Notes: generated from the letters alone by a model not told the origin. A stretch of 64,000 bases of DNA from DASQPR01 sp963724705 (GCA_963724705.1 CAVRVS010000004.1:1426001-1490000), one strand, 5' to 3'. Shown: positions 18,007 to 28,330, counted from the stretch's first letter. Numbers and translations are program-made.

Positions 18007-19184
18007 TACAACAACCCTCGTACGGAGAAGATCAAGTGGTCCCACCACTCGGCCAGCAGGCTCACGTACGCCCGGCCGACAGTGGAGACGGCCACCGCCG
18101 CGGCCATGGCGGCCAGCGCGGTCAGGACGAGCAGCAGCAGCGCCGGACCGGACAACGACTGGCGGTAGAGGCGGCTGACGCCCTTGGCGTCGACCAGCTT
18201 ACCGCCGATCTTGAGACGGGTCAGGAACGACGACGCCATGCCGCTTCGGCCCTTGTCCAGGAACTCCACGAGATTGTCGTGCGTGCCGACCGCGACGATC
18301 ATCGTCGCGCCCTTCTCGTCGGCCAGCAGCAGAGCGATGTCCTCGCTGGTGGCCGCGGCCGGGAACCGGGTCGCGGACAGGCCGAGCTGCTGGACGCGGA
18401 GCATCCCAGGCGCGCGTCCGTCGGGATAGGCGTGCACCACGATCTCAGCACCGCAACGGAGCACGTCATCGGTGACCGAGTCCATGTCTCCGATGATCAT
18501 GTTCGGGCTGTATCCGGCCTCGACCAGGGCGTCCGCGCCGCCGTCGACGCCGATCAGGACCGGCTTGAACTCTCTGATGTAGGGCCGGAGCACTTCGAGG
18601 TCGGCCTTGTAGTCGTAGCCGCGCACCACGATCAGCGCGTGCTTGCCGGCGATCTTCGTGGTCACGTCGGGCACGCCGATGCCGTCGAGGAGCAGCTCTT
18701 TCTCCTGCTTGAGAAACTCCATCGTGTTCGCGGCGAACGCTTCGAGCTGGACGGACAGGCCCTCGCGCGCCTCCGCCATGGCGGCATGGATGGATGCGCC
18801 GTCGTGGCGCAGCCCGCTAGCGATCTTCTCGTCGCCGACGAAGACGGCATTTCCCTCGACGCGCACGTGTACGCCCTCGTGCAGCGCGCGGAACAGGTCT
18901 TCGCCGAGGTCGTCCACCAGCGCGATGCCGGCATTCACCAGTGCTTCGGGGCCGAGATTCGGGTACCGGCCGGAGATGGATGGCTTCGCGTTGAGTACGG
19001 CGGACACGCCAACGGCGACCAGCGAGTCGGCCGCGACACGATCGATGTCGACGTGGTCGATGACCGCGATGTCGCCCGGGCGCAAGCGACCGACCAGGCG
19101 CTTTGTGCGCCGGTCGAGCCGTACGGGGCCGCTGATCGTCCCGGGCTCGGCGACCCGGGCGCGGCGCAACGTTGGTAGTCGCAT
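18006..19184 (-). CDS. steA: SteA-family protein with thiamine-pyrophosphokinase-like domain
   Basis: The 392-residue cytoplasmic protein has a central domain related to thiamine pyrophosphokinase: VLIGVDGGADALVEAGYSPN followed by IIGDMDSVTDD (the GDMDS catalytic motif). A C-terminal membrane helix (GPALLLLVLTALAAMAAAVAV) is near residues 350-375, and a short tail follows. In Corynebacterium SteA works with SteB in cell-envelope integrity and cell separation. Here the two genes touch (TAGTG). ATG 19184 was preferred over an in-frame start 6 codons upstream because it fits the family N-terminus. Whether it keeps kinase activity is unknown. Confidence 0.88.
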   Translation of the reverse strand: MRLPTLRRARVAEPGTISGPVRLDRRTKRLVGRLRPGDIAVIDHVDIDRVAADSLVAVGVSAVLNAKPSISGRYPNLGPEALVNAGIALVDDLGEDLFRALHEGVHVRVEGNAVFVGDEKIASGLRHDGASIHAAMAEAREGLSVQLEAFAANTMEFLKQEKELLLDGIGVPDVTTKIAGKHALIVVRGYDYKADLEVLRPYIREFKPVLIGVDGGADALVEAGYSPNMIIGDMDSVTDDVLRCGAEIVVHAYPDGRAPGMLRVQQLGLSATRFPAAATSEDIALLLADEKGATMIVAVGTHDNLVEFLDKGRSGMASSFLTRLKIGGKLVDAKGVSRLYRQSLSGPALLLLVLTALAAMAAAVAVSTVGRAYVSLLAEWWDHLIFSVRGLL

Positions 19185-19361
19185 CGTGCACCATCCTGGC
19201 ACGTCGCGCTGGCACTGTCGGACGCGACATGCTGACCTTGACGTACGTTATGCCCGAATTATGGACTTATCGCCCATTCCGCCAGCGGTGCCGTCGGTCC
19301 GGTGTATGCTGCCCGAACGACCCACCGTGACCAGTTGTTTTGACACCGTTGCGCAGAGTTA

Positions 19362-21119
19362 TCATCCTCGCTTCTCGCGATCGGCGACCGCGATCAGCTC
19401 CTCGGCATGCGCGATGCCGAGATCGGAATCGGGCAGGCCGGCGAGCATCCGGGCGAGCTCCCGGGAACGCTCGGTGTCGGCCACCGCCCGGACCCCGGAC
19501 GTCGTAAACGACCCACTCGTATCCTTCGACACCACCAGATGGCGATCGGCGAATGCCGCCACCTGCGGCAGATGCGTGACGACCAGCACCTGGTGCGAAC
19601 GGGCCAGCCGAGCCAGCCGCCGCCCGATCTCGACCGCGGCCTGACCGCCGACACCCGCGTCCACCTCGTCGAACACGAGCGTGGGCGGGCCGCCCGATCC
19701 GGCGAAGACGACCTCTATCGCGAGCATGACCCGGGAGAGCTCGCCACCGGAGGCGCCCTTCTGCAATGGCAGTGACGGCGCTCCCGGATGCGCGACCAGC
19801 CGCAACTCCACCTCGTCGGCCCCGTCCGGACCGATGCCGCACTCGACCCCGGCCACGGTCAGCGCCGGTTCCCCCCGGCCGACCGGTCGCGGCAGCACGA
19901 CGACCTGCACTCGTGCGTGTGGCATGGCGAGCCCGGTGAGTTCCGCGGTCACGTCGGCGGCGAAGCGCTCGGCCGCCGACTGGCGCGACCGCGACGCGTC
20001 AGCCGCGAGCGAGGCCACTTCGTCGGCGAGGCGGGCCCGCTCCCGGTCGAGTTCCTCGAGAAGCTCGTCCGACGTGTCCAACTCGGCCAGCCGGGCCCGT
20101 GCGCGGTCGGCCCAGGCGATCACGCCGTCGGTGTCCTCGGCGTATTTGCGCGTCAGGGATCGCAGAGCGGCCCGACGCTCGTAGATCTCCTGGAGCCGGC
20201 CTGGATCCGCCTCCAGACTCGCGAGGTAGGCACCCACTTCGGCGGTGATGTCGGCCACGAGCGACGCCGCTTCGGTGATGCGTTCGGCCAGCTCGCCGAG
20301 CGTACGGTCAACCGACGCCTGTGATTCCAGCCCACGCCGCGCGACCGACAGCTGCGAGACGGCATCCGACACATCCTCGCCCGACTCAGCGGCGCCGCCG
20401 AGCGCGAAGTGCGCGGCCGAGGCGGCGGTCCGCAGACCCTCGGAGTGCTCGAGTCGCTGCGACTCCTCGCGCAGCAGGTCGTCTTCGCCTGGCTGCGGGT
20501 CGACGCGGGTGATCTCGTCGAGGCCGAGTCGGAGCAGGTCGGCCTCCTGGTTGCGCTCGCGTGCGTTGCGCCGCCGGTCGGCCAGATCATCGGCGACGGC
20601 CCGCCACGCCGCGAACCGTTCCCGCAACTGCGACAGCAGCTTCTCGTGGTCGGCACCGGCGAACCGGTCGAGCGAGGCCCGCTGCTCGGCCGGGCGCAGC
20701 AGCCGCAGCTGGTCCGACTGTCCGTGCAGGGCCAGCACCTGTTCGCCCAGTTCGGAGAGCATCGCGACCGGTACGGCTCGACCGCCCACGTACGCCCGGG
20801 AACGGCCTTCGACCGTGACCGTACGCGAGAGCAGCAGGGTGCCGTCAGCATCGATGTCCGCGCCGGCGTCGGCGATGCGTTCGTGCAATCCGTTCGCGCG
20901 ATCGGCGTCGAGATGCAGCCGACCCTCGACCGTGGCGCGTCCGGGATCGGCCCGCACGCGCGCCGCGTCGGCCCGGCCACCGAACAGCAGGCCGAGCCCG
21001 GTGACCACCATCGTCTTGCCGGCGCCGGTCTCACCGGTGATGACGTTCATCCCGCTCGTCAACGGGAGCGTGGTGTCCTCGATGACGCCGAGACCGGTGA
21101 TGCGCAACTCCTCCAGCAC
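19362..21119 (-). CDS. recN: DNA repair protein RecN
   Basis: RecN is an SMC-like ATPase recruited to double-strand breaks. The 585-residue protein has Walker A GETGAGKT at residues 29-36, long coiled-coil arms in the middle, the ABC signature LQKGASGGELSRVMLAIE and Walker B PTLVFDEVDAGVGG near the C-terminus. GTG 21119 (VLEELRITGLGVIED) matches the family start; no strong ribosome-binding site is seen. nadK ends 118 bp upstream, and a 177-bp gap without a clear feature separates recN from steA. The order tlyA-nadK-recN is conserved widely in Gram-positives and actinobacteria. Confidence 0.96.
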   Translation of the reverse strand: MLEELRITGLGVIEDTTLPLTSGMNVITGETGAGKTMVVTGLGLLFGGRADAARVRADPGRATVEGRLHLDADRANGLHERIADAGADIDADGTLLLSRTVTVEGRSRAYVGGRAVPVAMLSELGEQVLALHGQSDQLRLLRPAEQRASLDRFAGADHEKLLSQLRERFAAWRAVADDLADRRRNARERNQEADLLRLGLDEITRVDPQPGEDDLLREESQRLEHSEGLRTAASAAHFALGGAAESGEDVSDAVSQLSVARRGLESQASVDRTLGELAERITEAASLVADITAEVGAYLASLEADPGRLQEIYERRAALRSLTRKYAEDTDGVIAWADRARARLAELDTSDELLEELDRERARLADEVASLAADASRSRQSAAERFAADVTAELTGLAMPHARVQVVVLPRPVGRGEPALTVAGVECGIGPDGADEVELRLVAHPGAPSLPLQKGASGGELSRVMLAIEVVFAGSGGPPTLVFDEVDAGVGGQAAVEIGRRLARLARSHQVLVVTHLPQVAAFADRHLVVSKDTSGSFTTSGVRAVADTERSRELARMLAGLPDSDLGIAHAEELIAVADREKRG

Positions 21120-21236
21120 AGCTAGCCACAGTAGACGCCTGTTGCGACACTCGGCCAGCACCGCACGCGGCACGCGGTGCCAAACCTCGCCGCCACGCCG
21201 GTCAGATCTCCGAAGCCGGTCAGATCTCAACGCCGG

Positions 21237-22127
21237 TCAGGTCTCCGAGCGCCGATTGCGCCAGCCGTCGACCGGGAGTTCGAACTTCGCGACCAGCCGG
21301 TCGGTGAACGGTCGCGGTCGTAGCCGCACGACGCGGACCGGCAGCGATCCGCGGCGTACGGTCACGCAGGACCCCGGAATCACGTCGTGCACCCGGCGCC
21401 CGTCGCAGGTCACGACGGCACCGCGACCGTACGGGTCGACGGTGATCGCGATCTGGGACGTCGGAGCCGTGACGATCGCCCGGCTGAACAGACCGTGCGC
21501 ACTGATCGGCACGACCAGCAGCGCCTCGACCTCGGGCCAGACGACCGGGCCACCGGCCGAGAACGCGTACGCCGTCGAGCCGGTCGGCGTCGCACACACC
21601 ACTCCGTCGCAGCCGTACCGCGACATCGCCCGACCGTCGACCTCGACGAGCAGCTCGATCATGCCCTCGCGGTCGGCCTTCTCCACCGTGGCTTCGTTGA
21701 GCGCCCACGATTCGGCGATCACCTCGCCGTCATGCTCGATGGTCACGTCAACGGTCAGCCGCTCGTCGACGGTGTACTCACGGGCCACGACGGCCCGCAC
21801 CGCCTCGTCGATGTCCGAGATCTCCGCCTCGGCCAGGAAGCCGACCTTGCCGAGGTTGATTCCGAGCAGCGGCGCCTTGGCCGGGCGGGCCAACTCGGCC
21901 GCCCGGAGCAGAGTGCCGTCGCCGCCGAGCGCGCAAACGATCTCCACACCCTCGGCGGCGTTCGGACCGCTGACCGGCCGCAGGCCGCCGATCGCGAGGT
22001 CGCCCGCCTCGACGTCCACAACCCGTACCGTGAAACCGGCCTTGACCAGGTCACGCGCGACGGTCCGCGCATGTTCGGTGCTGTCGACGCGACCGGTGTG
22101 GGTCACCAGGAGAGCTTCGCGGGTCAT
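21237..22127 (-). CDS. nadK: NAD kinase
   Basis: NAD kinase phosphorylates NAD to NADP using ATP or polyphosphate. The 296-residue protein has the GGDGTLLR nucleotide motif at residues 68-75, LNEATVEK (NE motif) and the Gly-rich PTGSTAYAFSAGGP. ATG 22127 overlaps the tlyA stop (ATGA), so nadK is translationally coupled to tlyA. recN is next, 118 bp on. Confidence 0.97.
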   Translation of the reverse strand: MTREALLVTHTGRVDSTEHARTVARDLVKAGFTVRVVDVEAGDLAIGGLRPVSGPNAAEGVEIVCALGGDGTLLRAAELARPAKAPLLGINLGKVGFLAEAEISDIDEAVRAVVAREYTVDERLTVDVTIEHDGEVIAESWALNEATVEKADREGMIELLVEVDGRAMSRYGCDGVVCATPTGSTAYAFSAGGPVVWPEVEALLVVPISAHGLFSRAIVTAPTSQIAITVDPYGRGAVVTCDGRRVHDVIPGSCVTVRRGSLPVRVVRLRPRPFTDRLVAKFELPVDGWRNRRSET

Positions 22128-23011
22128 GCATGTCCTTCGGCATCCGGCGGTGGCGCGGGCGGAGATACCGCTGCGTCCGCCGAGCTTTCGGCCGGAGACG
22201 TGGGTACGCCCGCTTCGACCACAGTACGGATCCCGGCCGCGTCGACCACGTCGGGCCCTCGGCGCAGCCAGACGAAAAACTCGACGTTGCCGGACGGGCC
22301 AGGCAATGGACTGGCGACGACGCCGGCCACGCCGAGTCCGAGCCGGGCGGCGTACGTCGCGACCTCGAGTACGGCGTCGGCCCGAAGCGCCGGGTCCCGT
22401 ACCACTCCACCCGCGCCGACGCGGTCCTTGCCGACCTCGAACTGCGGTTTGACCATCGGCAACAGGTCTCCGCCGTCGGCCAGGCAGCCGGCTAGCGCGT
22501 CGAGGACCAGCCGGAGCGAGATGAACGACAGATCGGCCACGATCAGATCGCAGACCCCGCCGATCCGGTCGGGGGTGAGTGTGCGGACATTGGTCCGTTC
22601 GTGGACGCGAACCCGCGGATCCTGCCGTACGCGCCACGCAAGCTGGCCGTACCCGACATCGACCGCTACCACCTCGCGCGCGCCCGCTCGCAGCAGGACG
22701 TCGGTGAACCCGCCCGTCGACGCGCCGGCGTCGAGGCATCGGCGCCCGTCCACCGCCAGCGCCTCCGGCCCGCCGCCGAACGCGGCCAGCGCGCCGGCGA
22801 GCTTGTGGCCGCCGCGCGACACGTAGTCGTCGGCCGGGTCGGCGCCGCGTACGACCACCGGATCCGCGGTGTCGACCATGGCGGCCACCTTGGACGCGAC
22901 GGTGCCGCGTACCTCGACCCGACCCGCCGCCACCAGCTCGGCCGCCTGGTCACGCGAGCGGGCCAGCCCACGGCGAACCAACTCCGCGTCGAGGCGGATG
23001 CGTCGCGCCAT
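22124..23011 (-). CDS. tlyA: TlyA-family rRNA 2'-O-methyltransferase / hemolysin homologue
   Basis: TlyA methylates cytidines in 16S and 23S rRNA, which in Mycobacterium determines capreomycin sensitivity. The 295-residue protein has an N-terminal S4 RNA-binding domain (residues 1-60), GGHKL (catalytic Lys ~70), the SAM motif DAGASTGGFTD (~93-103), and ADLSFISL and MVKPQFE. A ~40-residue Ala/Pro-rich C-terminal tail is extra. A small acidic protein gene lies 13 bp upstream, and nadK overlaps downstream. Confidence 0.95.
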   Translation of the reverse strand: MARRIRLDAELVRRGLARSRDQAAELVAAGRVEVRGTVASKVAAMVDTADPVVVRGADPADDYVSRGGHKLAGALAAFGGGPEALAVDGRRCLDAGASTGGFTDVLLRAGAREVVAVDVGYGQLAWRVRQDPRVRVHERTNVRTLTPDRIGGVCDLIVADLSFISLRLVLDALAGCLADGGDLLPMVKPQFEVGKDRVGAGGVVRDPALRADAVLEVATYAARLGLGVAGVVASPLPGPSGNVEFFVWLRRGPDVVDAAGIRTVVEAGVPTSPAESSADAAVSPPAPPPDAEGHA

Positions 23012-23024
23012 GGTCGTCTGCTAT

Positions 23025-23396
23025 CTAGTGATCGTCGATGCTGGCCAACGTGGCCTGCAGCGTTTCGTGGGCGGCAGTGAACGCGGCCACCTGGTCGGCC
23101 GGCGGCCAATCGGCGGCGGCCTCCAGCTCCGCGAGAGCGGCCGCGACCTGCCCGTTCGCCCGCTCTGGATCGTCCGCGACGGGATCGGCGGCGACAGGAT
23201 CGGCGGCGACGGGATCAGCGGCCGCGTCGTCGCCGTCGTCATCGGATGTCTCGCCCCACTCCGCGATGTCGGGTGACGGATCCGGCACGGCTACATCAGC
23301 ATCCGAGGCTCGCGACTGCGGCCCGGTGTCCGCGCCCGTCGGTGCGAGCCGGTCTCGCTCGGAACCGTCACGCTGCGGGTCGATCGGCTCCGTCAC
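23025..23396 (-). CDS. Small acidic protein of unknown function, tlyA-linked
   Basis: The 123-residue protein is acidic and mostly disordered. It contains three tandem AADPV units (15-bp DNA repeats, about 23185-23225). The last ~40 residues (QVAAALAELEAAADWPPADQ onward) form a predicted helical pair. Short proteins with a similar C-terminus are found just upstream of tlyA in many actinobacteria; no function is known. Its GTG start overlaps the stop of the upstream phasin-like gene (GTGA). Confidence 0.75.
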   Translation of the reverse strand: MTEPIDPQRDGSERDRLAPTGADTGPQSRASDADVAVPDPSPDIAEWGETSDDDGDDAAADPVAADPVAADPVADDPERANGQVAAALAELEAAADWPPADQVAAFTAAHETLQATLASIDDH

Positions 23397-24118
23397 GCGG
23401 CGCCGCCAGCGACGTCAGTGCCGCCGGTCGCGCCGGCGGACTCACCGCTGGCGTTGGACGGCGTCGGGGCCGCGGTCTTCCGGGCCGGTTGGGCTTTCGT
23501 CGTGGTCCTCCGTACCGGCGCCTTCCGTGCGGTCGGCCCGGCTGTGGCCTTCTTTGCCGCTGTCGTCCGGGTAGATGTGGTCCGGCCGGCAGTGGTCTTG
23601 GCCGGCGTGGTCTTTGCGGCGGTGGTCTTTGCGGCAGTGGTCTTGGCGGCCTTCGTCGGCGATGACTTCGCGGCGGTCTTCGCCGGCGCCGTCGTGGCCG
23701 TCTTCTTGGCCACGGTCTTCTTGGCCACCGTCTTCTTGGCGACGGTCTTCTTCGCCGCGGTCGGGCCAGTCGCCGCGGTCGGGCCAGTCGCCGCGGTCGA
23801 CCCCGGACCTGCGGGCGACGCGGTCTTGGCGACGCTCAGCTCGGTTTCGAGCTCCCGCACCCGCCGGCTCAACTCGTCGACCTCGTCCATCGTCGCGAGG
23901 CCGACGCGGCCGAGCGCGCGGTCGAGTTCGACACGGATCATGCGTGTCATCGCCTCGCGGTTGGCCATTCCCTGGTTCACGAGGTCCTGCAGCTGCTCAG
24001 CGGTGGCACCGCCCTTGCCGGCGACCTGCTGGACGATCTTCATCGCCTTCTTGCGGGACGTGTCGGTCAGGCCCAACGCCAGCTCGACGTAGGCATGCCA
24101 GGCATCTTTCTGTGCCAC
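23393..24118 (-). CDS. Phasin-like protein with histone-H1-like Lys/Ala/Thr tail
   Basis: The first ~95 residues (DAWHAYVELALGLTDTSRKK, then a helical heptad region ending ELSRRVRELETELS) resemble phasin/polyhydroxyalkanoate granule-associated helical proteins. The remaining ~145 residues are a low-complexity tail with KKTVA and AAKTT repeats, like eukaryotic H1 or mycobacterial HupB tails, expected to bind nucleic acid. GTG 24118 is preferred because GGAGAGGAGA lies 5 bases upstream; another GTG is 6 codons further up. It is the first gene of a small unit leading into tlyA. A role linking granules and DNA is possible but unproven. Confidence 0.82.
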   Translation of the reverse strand: MAQKDAWHAYVELALGLTDTSRKKAMKIVQQVAGKGGATAEQLQDLVNQGMANREAMTRMIRVELDRALGRVGLATMDEVDELSRRVRELETELSVAKTASPAGPGSTAATGPTAATGPTAAKKTVAKKTVAKKTVAKKTATTAPAKTAAKSSPTKAAKTTAAKTTAAKTTPAKTTAGRTTSTRTTAAKKATAGPTARKAPVRRTTTKAQPARKTAAPTPSNASGESAGATGGTDVAGGAA

Positions 24119-24265
24119 GTACGTCTCCTCTCCCACACGGACCGTATCGTTCCGACGACTACGCTACCGGTCGGAGGCGGCCCACCCGTGCGGTACCGTG
24201 CGGACAGGTGGCATCATCGTCCGCCGGAAGCCGGTGCTGCACCGGACATACGTTGAAGGAGATCG

Positions 24266-24601
24266 ATGGCCACTGTGGACGAGGTCCGCGAGGCACTGCA
24301 GACGCTTGCGAGCCGGATGGACGACAATACCGACGCGGCCGGCAAGATCGACCTCGACCGGTCGCTGGCGTGCTCGGTCCCGGACCTCGGGGTGGCGTTC
24401 CATGGTCGGCTCACCGGCGGCCGGCTCGTCGGCATGACCGACGGCGACGATCCCGACGCCAAGATCAGGCTCACCGCGTCCAGCGACGACATGGTCGCGA
24501 TGCTCAACGGCAACCTCGACCTGCCCAAGGCATGGGCCACCGGACGGATTTCCATCCGCGCCAATCCGTTCGACCTGCTCAAACTGCGCAAGCTGATGTA
24601 A
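24266..24601 (+). CDS. SCP2 sterol-binding-domain protein
   Basis: The 111-residue single-domain protein matches the SCP2 fold: an N-terminal helix, a central sheet (VAFHGRLTGGRLVGMTDGDD) and the ending MLNGNLDLPKAWATGRISIR. Such proteins bind lipids or acyl-CoA in a hydrophobic tunnel; the ligand is unknown. The ATG has a good AGGAGA ribosome-binding site. It is a lone plus-strand gene, divergent from the phasin-like gene and convergent with the HAD gene, as also seen near tlyA in other actinobacteria. Confidence 0.88.
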   Translation: MATVDEVREALQTLASRMDDNTDAAGKIDLDRSLACSVPDLGVAFHGRLTGGRLVGMTDGDDPDAKIRLTASSDDMVAMLNGNLDLPKAWATGRISIRANPFDLLKLRKLM

Positions 24602-24616
24602 CCGCCCGCCGGAGGA

Positions 24617-25661
24617 TCAGCCGGCGATGCCGAGCAACTGAAGGGTCGTCGCGGAGGAGGCGCCGGCCGCTATGACGTCGGGTGCGAGTGGTCGCTGCCA
24701 CGCCATCGCGGCGAGCGCGGCGAGCGCGGCCACGTCCGCACCGTCGCCGCTCAATTCGAGGCCGACGTCCGTGCGACGCACGGTCCATCCGCCGCTTTCG
24801 GTGGACTCGTCGTTCTCCGCCACCACGGGTACGCGTGCCGCCACGCCGGCGTGTGCCAGCGCGGCGAGGTCACGTGCGATCCAGGTGGGCCGGGCTCCGC
24901 TCGGCGCGGCCAGGACGTCGGCCGCGGTGCTCACCCCGGTCAGCACGAGCATCCCGTCGAAGCCGGCCCGGACGGCGCCGGCGATGTCGGTGTCGAGGCG
25001 GTCGCCGACGACGAGCGGTCGACGTGCACCGACCCGCGTCGCCGCGGTGGCGAACAGCGTCGGCGCCGGCTTGCCGACGACGACGTCGGGCTGGCGGCCG
25101 AGAGCCGTCGCGAGTGCGGCGACGAGCGATCCGTTGCCCGGCAACGGTCCTCGTGGCGAAGGCAGCGTACGGTCCGCATTCGTCGCGACCCACCACGCGC
25201 CGCCTCGTACGGCCACGCAGCCCTCCGCGAGCTGGGCCCAACCGACGTCGGCGGCGTATCCCTGCACCACCGCGGCCGGCTTCCGACCGTCAGCGGACGC
25301 CTCGGTCACGGGTGTCAGGCCGGCGTCGGCCACCTCAGCCCGTAGAGCCGGGCCACCCGACGACCAGGACCGGCGCGCCGGCCGGCAATTTCTCGGCGAG
25401 CAGCGACGCCGACGCGTGTGCCGACGTGACGACTTCGTGCGCTTCGGCCGTCACGCCGATCCCACGAAGCAGCTCGGCTACCTCGTCCGCCCGCCGTGAG
25501 GCATTGTTCGTCGCGTACGCGACCGGCTTACCCGCACGAACCAAGCCGTTGATCGCGTCGATAGCACCGTCGATCGGGTCGTGGCCCAGGTAGACAACTC
25601 CGTCAAGGTCGAAGATCACCAGGTCGTACGCGTCCGCCAACGAGCCGTCCGAAGCGGTCAC
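24617..25661 (-). pseudogene. HAD-superfamily IIA phosphatase (NagD/phosphoglycolate-phosphatase type), one +1 frameshift
   Basis: The N-terminal frame carries HAD motif I (DLVIFDLDGVVYLG) and motif II region (YATNNASRR). After one extra base near 25351-25356 the frame continues with ALRAEVADAGLTPV and then the class IIA cap and motif III/IV (VVGKPAP, VVGDRLDTDIAGAVRAG). Corrected length is 347 residues. Its substrate may be a phosphosugar or p-nitrophenyl-type phosphate; not determinable. GTG 25661 overlaps the stop of the upstream repeat protein (GTGA). Because all motifs are intact, a sequence error is likelier than decay. Confidence 0.85.
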
Positions 25662-25809
25662 GCTCGTTTGTCCCCTGCACTGTCCGCGGAGTTCTCGGGC
25701 CGCGTGACGTCACCGATCGGCTCGCTCAGCGGCTCCGCATCGGGGTCGCTCTCGATCGGCACGTAGTCTTCCCACTCCGCGCCGGTGTTTTCGTCGTCCG
25801 GGCCCTCGA

Positions 25810-26085
25810 CATCGGCCTCGGCGTCGTCCTCGTCATCGTCGAGGTCGTCGTCATCATCCTCGTCGTCATCATCGTCTTCGTCGAGATCGTCGTCGAGATC
25901 GTCGTCGTCCTCGTCGTCGAGATCCTCGTCGTCCTCGTCATCGTCGAGGTCGTCGTCATCATCATCGTCGAGGTCGTCGTCGTCCTCGTCCTCGTCGTCG
26001 TCGTCCTCGTCATCGTCGAGCTCGTCGAGATCCTCGTCGTCATCGAGGTCGTCGAACTCCTCGTCATCGAGGCCTTCGTCGTCCG
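25810..26085 (-). repeat. Trinucleotide repeat tract encoding poly-Asp
   Basis: The plus strand reads as nearly uninterrupted TCG/TCA triplets with a few GAG and CTC, so the minus strand encodes Asp (GAC/GAT) with scattered Glu and Leu. Such tracts can expand or contract by slippage without changing frame. Confidence 0.85.
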
Positions 26086-26889
26086 GCGCGACCGACACCG
26101 GAGCGGCGCTGTCCGTCGGTCCGGGCGCCGTCTCGGCCTCGGCGCGGTCGTTGCTTTCGTCGTGCGCGATGGCCAATGCGAGTTCCGGGTCCTCGTCCTC
26201 GCCGTCTTCCTCGAGTTCGACTCCGTCCAGGTCCAGAAGGCGTTCGGCCGCATCGGTCTCGCCCTCCGGATCCGCGTCGACGGCGCGAGCGAACCACTCC
26301 CGTGCCTCGTCGCGTCGGCCGAGGCCGAACAGCGTGTCCGCGTAGCGCGTACCGCAACCGCGCGGTCCACGGCGCGTCTGCGGTGAGTTCTCGAATCTGC
26401 AGCATGGCCAGCGCCGCCTCGTCCTGTCCCATATCGCGCCGTGCGCCGGCGGCGACGATGAGCAGCTCGATCGCCTCGGCGGTGTCCGCCTGGCGGTTGC
26501 TGGCGGACCGGTAGATGTCGATGGCCTTCTCCGGTCGGCCGAGCGCCCGCTCGCAATCGGCGAGGATGGCGAGGTGCGTCTGCTTACCGCTGATGCGATG
26601 GTACGTGCGTATCTCCGACAGCGCTGTCTGCCACTGGCCGGCGTGATACGCGGCAATACCGACGGCTTCGCGTACGACGCCGATGCGTGAGGCGAGCCGC
26701 CGCGCCGCGACCGCGTGCTGCAAAGCCAATTCCGGGTCGTCGTCGACGATTTCGCCCGCCGCCACGAGCCGACGCGCGACCTGGTCGGCCACCGGCCGCG
26801 CGAGCGAACGCAGTTCGGCCCGAATCTGCGGATCGAGTTGGTCCGCCGTGACGTCGTCCGGGATCGGCAGCTCATCTGCCCGGCCCCGA

Positions 26890-28330
26890 TCGCGAGGCAC
26901 ATCGTCGCGATCGAACGCGTCACGCGAACGGTCGTCACGCGAACGGTCGTCACGCGGGCGGTCATCACGCGAACGGTCGTCGCGCCCATAGCCCGTACGC
27001 GGGCGGTCTTCTCGGCCGACGTCGCGTCGCGGACGATCGTCGGGAAATGCCCGACGAGGCCGTTCGTCGCGGTCGGGGCCGGGACGGGAACGGTCGTCGC
27101 GGCGGAAACCCGTCGTCGGACGATCGCCCTGGAAGTCCCGCCGCGGGCGGTCGTCGCGGCCGCCGCTCGGGCGCGTGCCGGTCGTCGCGTTGATAGTCCC
27201 GACGCGGCCGATCGTCGCGTTGACGGTCCTGACGCGGGCGGTCGTCGCGGCCGCCGCTCGGGCGCTGCCGGTCGTCGCGTTGATAGTCCCGACGCGGCCG
27301 ATCGTCGCGTTGATAGTCCTGACGCGGCCGATCGTCGCCGCGGTGGTCCGCGCGTGGCCGGTCGTCGGTCCGCGAACGGTCGCGATCGTCGCGGCGATAG
27401 CCGCCTTCGGGCCGCCCCGCGCCGCGACCGTCGCCGCGGTCATCGCGCCGGAATCCGCTCGACGGCCGGTCGTCCCGACTGTCGCGACGGTAACCGGTCG
27501 GTCGCTCGTCCCGCCGATTTCCGGACGCGCGGTCGTCACGCCGGTAACCGCCGCCTTGATAGCCACCGGAGCGGCTCTCGCCCGGTCCCCCGGGTCGGTA
27601 GCCGCCAGCGGACCGGTCGCCGCCGGCGGAGCGGTCATCACGCCGGTACCCCCCGCCCGAATAGCCACCGGAGCGGCCGTCCCCGCGATAGCCGCCCGAC
27701 CGGTCGTCGCGCGGGTATCCACCGGAGCGGCTATCGCGCGGGTTACCACCGCTGGAACGGTCGTCCCGGCCGAAGCCGCCACCAGCCCGACCGCCGCCAT
27801 CTCGCGCACCGCGGTCGTCGCGCCGGAACCCGCTCGGTCGGTCGCTCTGGTATCGACCGGAGCTGTCGCCCCGCGAACGGGCGCCGTCGTCTCGCGGTCG
27901 ATCCGGACGGGCGTAACCGCCCCGATCGTCGCGGCGGTAGCCGCCCCGCTCTCCACCACGGCTGTCCGATCCCCGGCCATAACCGCGGTCGTCCGGGCCC
28001 TGGCCGGAAGTCCGGCCGCGGTCATCGCGGCCACGATCGTCGCGGCCACGGTCATCCCGGAAGCGATCGTCGCGCGGTCGGTAGCCGCGCGGGTCCCCCG
28101 TGCGGTCGCCGCCGCCACCAGGGCGGTCGCCCGGTCCTCGCCGGGGACCGCGGTCGCCGAACCGGTCCCGGTCACGGAATCCGCTGCGGTCGTCTCGACG
28201 CCCGGCATCGCGTTGCCCGTTCGCCCTATTGCCCTGACGCGGGCTGTCGTTCCGTCCGCCGCGGTTCGGGCGGTCACCGGACCGGTCGCCGCGATCGCGG
28301 GCGCGATCCGCACCGTCATCGCGGCGGGCG
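26890..28330 (-). repeat. Array of imperfect repeats encoding RDDR motifs
   Basis: Imperfect 18-60-bp units, each containing CGCGACGACCG-like DNA, encode dozens of RDDR motifs. Two ~60-bp blocks near 27160-27310 are almost identical. Confidence 0.8.

Noticed and set aside
25810..26085. Regular triplet repeats considered as a CRISPR or minisatellite element
   Set aside because: There are no spacers and the period is three, matching Asp codons of the minus-strand gene.
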